Shown piece after piece: positions 5,484-8,006 of a stretch of DNA of 8,006 nt. The position numbers and the translations under genes were made by a program. Position 1 is the stretch's first letter; the number at the start of each line of letters is the position of its first letter. Origin of the DNA: an uncultured Candidatus Saccharibacteria bacterium (GTDB taxonomy: Bacteria > Patescibacteria > Saccharimonadia > Saccharimonadales > UBA6022); assembly GCA_946479115.1 (NCBI GenBank), contig CAMLED010000042.1, forward strand, positions 1 to 8,006, read 5' to 3'. The notes beneath the pieces are model-generated. The model was not told where the DNA came from and searched no databases. It worked only from the letters and a program-made list of their open reading frames with translations.

Positions 5484-5499
5484 CCTATGCGGAGCCGGT
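5466..5499 (+). pseudogene. Broken 5' fragment of tRNA-Arg
   Basis: The first 18 nt are identical to the intact tRNA 109 bp downstream: the acceptor 5' strand GCACCCG, TA, the D-stem strand GCTC and the start of the D-loop. After an altered, longer loop (13 nt instead of 9) a GAGC at 5492-5495 could still close a D-stem, and CGGT follows where the real gene has CTGGT. No anticodon loop, T-arm or acceptor 3' strand can be found, so this cannot make a tRNA by itself. It lies in the probable 5' leader of the intact tRNA. Most likely it is a decayed partial tandem duplication. Confidence 0.7.
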
Positions 5500-5508
5500 A
5501 TAATCAAT

Positions 5509-5543
5509 AAGCACTTGTGCTCGTTGAAAATACACAAGAGCTT
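5509..5543 (+). other. Hairpin between the tRNA fragment and the tRNA
   Basis: AAGC-A-CTTGTG (5509-5519) pairs with CACAAG-A-GCTT (5533-5543) with one internal A/A mismatch and a 13-nt loop. There is no T-tract, so it does not look like an intrinsic terminator. It may be a structured part of the tRNA precursor leader or a leftover of a third RNA element. Confidence 0.4.
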
Positions 5544-5570
5544 CTAGCGTTGCGCAGTTACAAAATATAA

Positions 5571-5592
5571 TTATGCACCCGTAGCTCAGTGG
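5571..5592 (+). repeat. 22-bp direct repeat, copy 2 (start of intact tRNA)
   Basis: Partner of 5462-5483. Exact recombination between the two copies would remove 109 bp and leave a single normal tRNA gene. Confidence 0.9.
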
Positions 5593-5651
5593 ATTAGAGC
5601 ACTGGTCTTCGGAACCAGGTGTCGCAAGTTCGAATCTTGCCGGGTGTACCA
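5575..5651 (+). tRNA. tRNA-Arg (anticodon UCG), CCA encoded
   Basis: A full 77-nt cloverleaf folds by eye. Acceptor strands GCACCCG and CGGGTGT pair with a G1-U72 wobble at the top; the D-stem is GCTC/GAGC with a 9-nt loop; the anticodon stem CTGGT/ACCAG carries the loop CTTCGGA, which puts TCG at positions 34-36; the variable loop is GTGTC; the T-arm is GCAAG-TTCGAAT-CTTGC. Discriminator A and a genomic CCA follow (5649-5651). It reads CGA and possibly CGG arginine codons. It is preceded by a promoter about 130 nt away and by a broken copy of its own 5' end, and the final A of CCA begins the terminator stem. Confidence 0.95.
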
Positions 5652-5688
5652 AGAAAATAGACTCATCGTTTGATGAGTCTATTTTCTT
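5651..5688. terminator. Bidirectional terminator, 17-bp perfect stem
   Basis: AAGAAAATAGACTCATC (5651-5667) and its exact reverse complement (5672-5688) enclose a GTTT loop. The 3' arm TATTTTCTTT is T-rich for the plus strand and the other arm is equally T-rich for the minus strand. It ends transcription of the tRNA from the left and of the antiporter operon, whose last stop codon is at 5698, from the right. Confidence 0.92.
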
Positions 5689-5697
5689 TGAGTTTGT

Positions 5698-6243
5698 CTA
5701 GAGTCTTGTCTCGTAGCTAATGCCAGCCTCATCATTAGTCATGCCATTGCCGCATACCGGCGCTATAGTTGCTTCGATGTGGTTTTTATTTACATGGCTA
5801 CACGCAGGGATACCAAACGTATCAAATTGGTTAGTCGGTGTAATGAATTTCCATGTTCCATTTTGCTTGACGGCAAACATGCGGGCGTCGGGATAGCCGC
5901 ATCCATAGTTTAACAATACCTGGTCTTCGTTGGTGCTTGGTGCGACGAGGTTATAGTAAACGGTCGGACAATTATCTGAAATATCTTCATTGGCAGCCTT
6001 GGTTAAGAATGAGCGCAGCTCGGTTACATTTTTATCTGTTCGCTTGACTGCTTTTTCAGCAGAAATAGAATATTCCATGGCCCCTAGGCTGACGTGAACT
6101 CCTGGCTCGACAGTGTTGGTTTGCTGGTAAGATGAGTTTTTCGGGTGGGCTATCAACACTGCAAGTAGAGCGAGAAACAACATTCCTATTGCAATAGCTA
6201 TTGCGCCCTTGAATTTATGAGATCGTTTTTTCGGATGAGCCAT
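5698..6243 (-). CDS. Membrane-anchored four-cysteine protein of unknown function
   Basis: 181 aa, family not identified. A basic N-terminus (KKRSHKFK) is followed by one hydrophobic helix (about 13-32), so the protein is probably an N-in single-pass anchor or uncleaved signal with the remaining 150 residues outside the cytoplasm. That part has four cysteines (92, 115, 148, 164), which could form two disulfides, and a C-terminal section with GTWKFITPTNQFDTFGIPAC, then VNKNHIEATIAPVC. I have an impression of similar TM7 proteins ending this way but cannot verify it. The start is well supported by AAGGAG (6254-6259) seven bases before the ATG at the normal spacing; this site includes the stop codon of the antiporter gene, so the two genes are co-transcribed and probably translationally coupled. 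A role in ion homeostasis is only guilt by association. Confidence 0.85.
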   Translation of the reverse strand: MAHPKKRSHKFKGAIAIAIGMLFLALLAVLIAHPKNSSYQQTNTVEPGVHVSLGAMEYSISAEKAVKRTDKNVTELRSFLTKAANEDISDNCPTVYYNLVAPSTNEDQVLLNYGCGYPDARMFAVKQNGTWKFITPTNQFDTFGIPACSHVNKNHIEATIAPVCGNGMTNDEAGISYETRL

Positions 6244-6255
6244 TATCTAGTCTCC

Positions 6256-7935
6256 TTAATTTAAATCTTTATCAATCATTGCTAAATGTTTATTACGGTA
6301 CACTTCAAAGCTTGCCTTGTTGAGTCCGTGCGTGTGAATGAATGAGTTGAGTCGTTCCGATCCAATAAAGTGTGGGAGGATAACGTAACTAGCACCCATA
6401 CGGTATAATTCGGCAGCTTCATTGTGATCGTTTGAATAGCAGATCATGATGGCGTCAGGATTGTGACGGTGAACGTAACGCACCAGTGCAACATTTACGA
6501 AATGATCAGCGATGGTGTTAACGACAAGTTTGGCTTTGCTGAAATCAATGTCAGCGAGTAACTCTGGGTCAGTGGCATCACCATAAAGGAATTCGATATG
6601 TTTACGCTCAAGCTCTTCGATTACTTCTGGATCGTAGTCAACCACAACAAACCTGTGGTGCATTTCATGGAAGGTTTTAATGAATTTGTCGCCGCCATTG
6701 AGGTAGCCAAATAGTACTAGTGGGTATTCCTTGGCGCGGTGCTGTGTTTCATTAGTTGCTGCACGTTCAAATAAGTGAAGATTCTTTTCTAGTTTGCGGA
6801 AAATCCAGTCGTCATATTTCATGAGGTAGGTTGAAGTAGCGATGGTGATGATGGCGACAATCGTAATGATCGCGCTTAGTTGCGAACTGACCATGCCGGC
6901 ACTCTGCGCAAGGACAATAAGGATGATCGAGAATTCACTAATCTGCGACAGGTTGATACTTGTCATAAAACTGGTTCGTTTTGTGTAGCGTAATAATCCA
7001 AGTGTCGTCATGACGACGAGTGGTTTGATCAATATGGTAACTGCCGACAGTATCAATGCAGGTACAACTGCTGATGTTAAGTTGTGCATCTCGAGGCTTT
7101 CGCCCAGGTTAATAAAGAACAAGATGATAAAGAAATCACGCAGAGGTTTCAGCTTGGCGCCAATTTGGTGAACATATGGCAAATGCGCCAACGTGACACC
7201 GGCAAACAGGGCGCCAACTTCCACTGAAAAGCCAATAGCGTGCACGAGTGTCGCCACGCCAAATCCCCAGGCAAGGGCAAATATAAATAACAGCTCTTGT
7301 GATGATGCGATGAATTTGGTGAATTTAGGCAAGACTTTTGCGCCAAGAAGTGCAAGCATTCCAGCAGTCATCAGTCCTTTTAGTACCAGGAAGCTTATTT
7401 CCCAGACTCCCAGCTCGCCGCCGGTACTATTCGTAGTGACATATAGTAGTGCGAAGGTCGCGATGATGTCGTCGATCAGGATGACGCCGATCGCAAGCTG
7501 ACCGTTTAGCCGTTGCAGTTGTTTTTTGTCACTTAGGACTTTTGCAATAATAATCGTGCTACTAAAGAACAGCGCTAGTCCGGTAAGGATTGCTTCGGTT
7601 GAGGTAAATCCAAGTGCGGTTCCAACCAAATAGCCGATGGTAACCATAACGCCCAGCAGGGCAAGCGCCGTAATGAACACAGGTTTACCAAGTCGTCTAA
7701 TTGCCGCAACACTCAGCTCAAGGCCAATAATAAATAGCAATAGTGCGATACCAATTTCGCTAAATGTTTTAAAGGCGTCTTTTTCGTGAATCAGATTAAG
7801 CAGTGCAGGGCCAACCAGAATACCGCTAATAATGTAGCCCATAATGAGTGGCTGGCGAAGCAAGCGCATAATAATCGACACGACACCAGCGACGACAATA
7901 ACAACACTCAGTTGAGAAAAAACGTCGTCTAACAT
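6256..7935 (-). CDS. CPA2-family cation:proton antiporter with RCK_N domain
   Basis: 559-aa inner membrane protein of the monovalent cation:proton antiporter-2 family (KefB/KefC type), exchanging K+ or Na+ for protons. Residues 1-375 form about 12-13 membrane helices. Family marks: GYIISGILVGP (33-43), IGIALLLFIIGLEL (61-74), the FFSSTIIIAKVL helix break (123-134), Asp155-Asp156 in VILIDDIIA as the likely ion site, GFSVEVGALFAGVTLA (235-250), LKPLRDFFIILFFINLG (262-278), Lys304 and LSQISEF (329-335). Residues 405-530 are a TrkA-N/RCK_N Rossmann domain: LVLFGYLNGG, VVDYDPEVI, and YGDATDPELL. The usual GxGxxG is altered to GYLNGG. No RCK_C follows. AGGGA stands 5 nt before the ATG. The stop overlaps the ribosome binding site of the next gene. 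Substrate (K+ or Na+) cannot be told. Confidence 0.93.
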   Translation of the reverse strand: MLDDVFSQLSVVIVVAGVVSIIMRLLRQPLIMGYIISGILVGPALLNLIHEKDAFKTFSEIGIALLLFIIGLELSVAAIRRLGKPVFITALALLGVMVTIGYLVGTALGFTSTEAILTGLALFFSSTIIIAKVLSDKKQLQRLNGQLAIGVILIDDIIATFALLYVTTNSTGGELGVWEISFLVLKGLMTAGMLALLGAKVLPKFTKFIASSQELLFIFALAWGFGVATLVHAIGFSVEVGALFAGVTLAHLPYVHQIGAKLKPLRDFFIILFFINLGESLEMHNLTSAVVPALILSAVTILIKPLVVMTTLGLLRYTKRTSFMTSINLSQISEFSIILIVLAQSAGMVSSQLSAIITIVAIITIATSTYLMKYDDWIFRKLEKNLHLFERAATNETQHRAKEYPLVLFGYLNGGDKFIKTFHEMHHRFVVVDYDPEVIEELERKHIEFLYGDATDPELLADIDFSKAKLVVNTIADHFVNVALVRYVHRHNPDAIMICYSNDHNEAAELYRMGASYVILPHFIGSERLNSFIHTHGLNKASFEVYRNKHLAMIDKDLN

Positions 7936-7990
7936 GATTGTCCCTGGGTAAAGTTAGTTGCTGGTATGAATCGGCAAATCATTACTACAT

Positions 7991-7996
7991 AGTATA
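7991..7996 (-). promoter_or_regulatory. Candidate -10 box of the antiporter operon
   Basis: TATACT on the minus strand, the same hexamer as in the glyA promoter, with an expected leader of roughly 50 nt before the antiporter ATG. The -35 position would be outside the window, so support is limited. Confidence 0.35.
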
Positions 7997-8006
7997 CAGC
8001 TTTTTT

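Noticed and set aside
5566..5571. TATAAT just before the intact tRNA as its own promoter
   Set aside because: It ends 3 nt before the first tRNA base, so transcription would start inside the tRNA. The extended -10 at 5433-5441 is a better candidate.
5462..5592. Phage or integrative-element attachment sites
   Set aside because: Attachment sites usually copy the 3' end of a tRNA and flank an element with an integrase gene. Here the 5' end is repeated and only 87 bp lie between the copies.
5466..5651. A single tRNA interrupted by an intron
   Set aside because: The downstream copy alone is a complete 77-nt cloverleaf, so the upstream piece is a duplication and not an exon. No group I intron core was recognised in the spacer.
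7193..7501. Plus-strand open frame within the antiporter
   Set aside because: It is antisense to conserved membrane helices of the antiporter and has no ribosome binding site or domain.

Overview
The window looks like chromosomal DNA of a Patescibacteria (CPR) member, most likely Candidatus Saccharibacteria (TM7). The main reason is the two pilins with the N-terminal core FTIVELL(I/V)VIVVI.ILAAITIVAYNG, which I associate with that lineage. Tight packing and lineage-restricted small membrane proteins agree with this. TGA is used as a stop codon (glyA and one pseudopilin), so the TGA-as-glycine code of Gracilibacteria/Absconditabacteria is not in use. The taxon call rests on pattern recognition; no database was searched.

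Layout. At the left edge (1-53, minus) is the first part of a probable XRE-type helix-turn-helix regulator. It is divergent from glyA (122-1393, plus; serine hydroxymethyltransferase). The roughly 70-bp gap holds two overlapping promoters and a perfect 7-bp dyad. A 12-bp hairpin terminator separates glyA from a convergent minus-strand block.

The minus-strand block 5399-1464 begins with murB and continues directly into three minor pseudopilin genes. These have FimT/GspG-like, PilV/GspI-like and PilW/GspJ-like character and are linked by a 4-nt ATGA overlap and a 26-nt overlap. Two paralogous pilin genes follow, each with a plausible promoter of its own. All five pilins keep the prepilin peptidase site G|F and Glu at +5, and all carry an even number of cysteines. 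No assembly ATPase, platform protein or prepilin peptidase lies inside the window.

At 5400-5697 there is a divergent promoter pair (murB leftward, tRNA rightward) with mirror-image -10 boxes. A broken copy of the 5' end of a tRNA comes next, then an intact tRNA-Arg(UCG) at 5575-5651 and a bidirectional terminator with a perfect 17-bp stem.

The right part (7935-5698, minus) is a two-gene operon: a CPA2-family cation:proton antiporter with a C-terminal RCK_N/TrkA-N domain, then a single-pass, four-cysteine exported protein of unknown function. The ribosome binding site of the second gene overlaps the stop codon of the antiporter.

Most of this is ordinary core-genome content. The less ordinary parts are the partial tRNA duplication, the two divergent promoter regions that appear to give leaderless mRNAs, the joining of murB to a pseudopilin operon, and the uncharacterised cysteine-rich protein coupled to the antiporter. 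I see no convincing evidence for a wholly new system such as a defence island, CRISPR array or mobile element.
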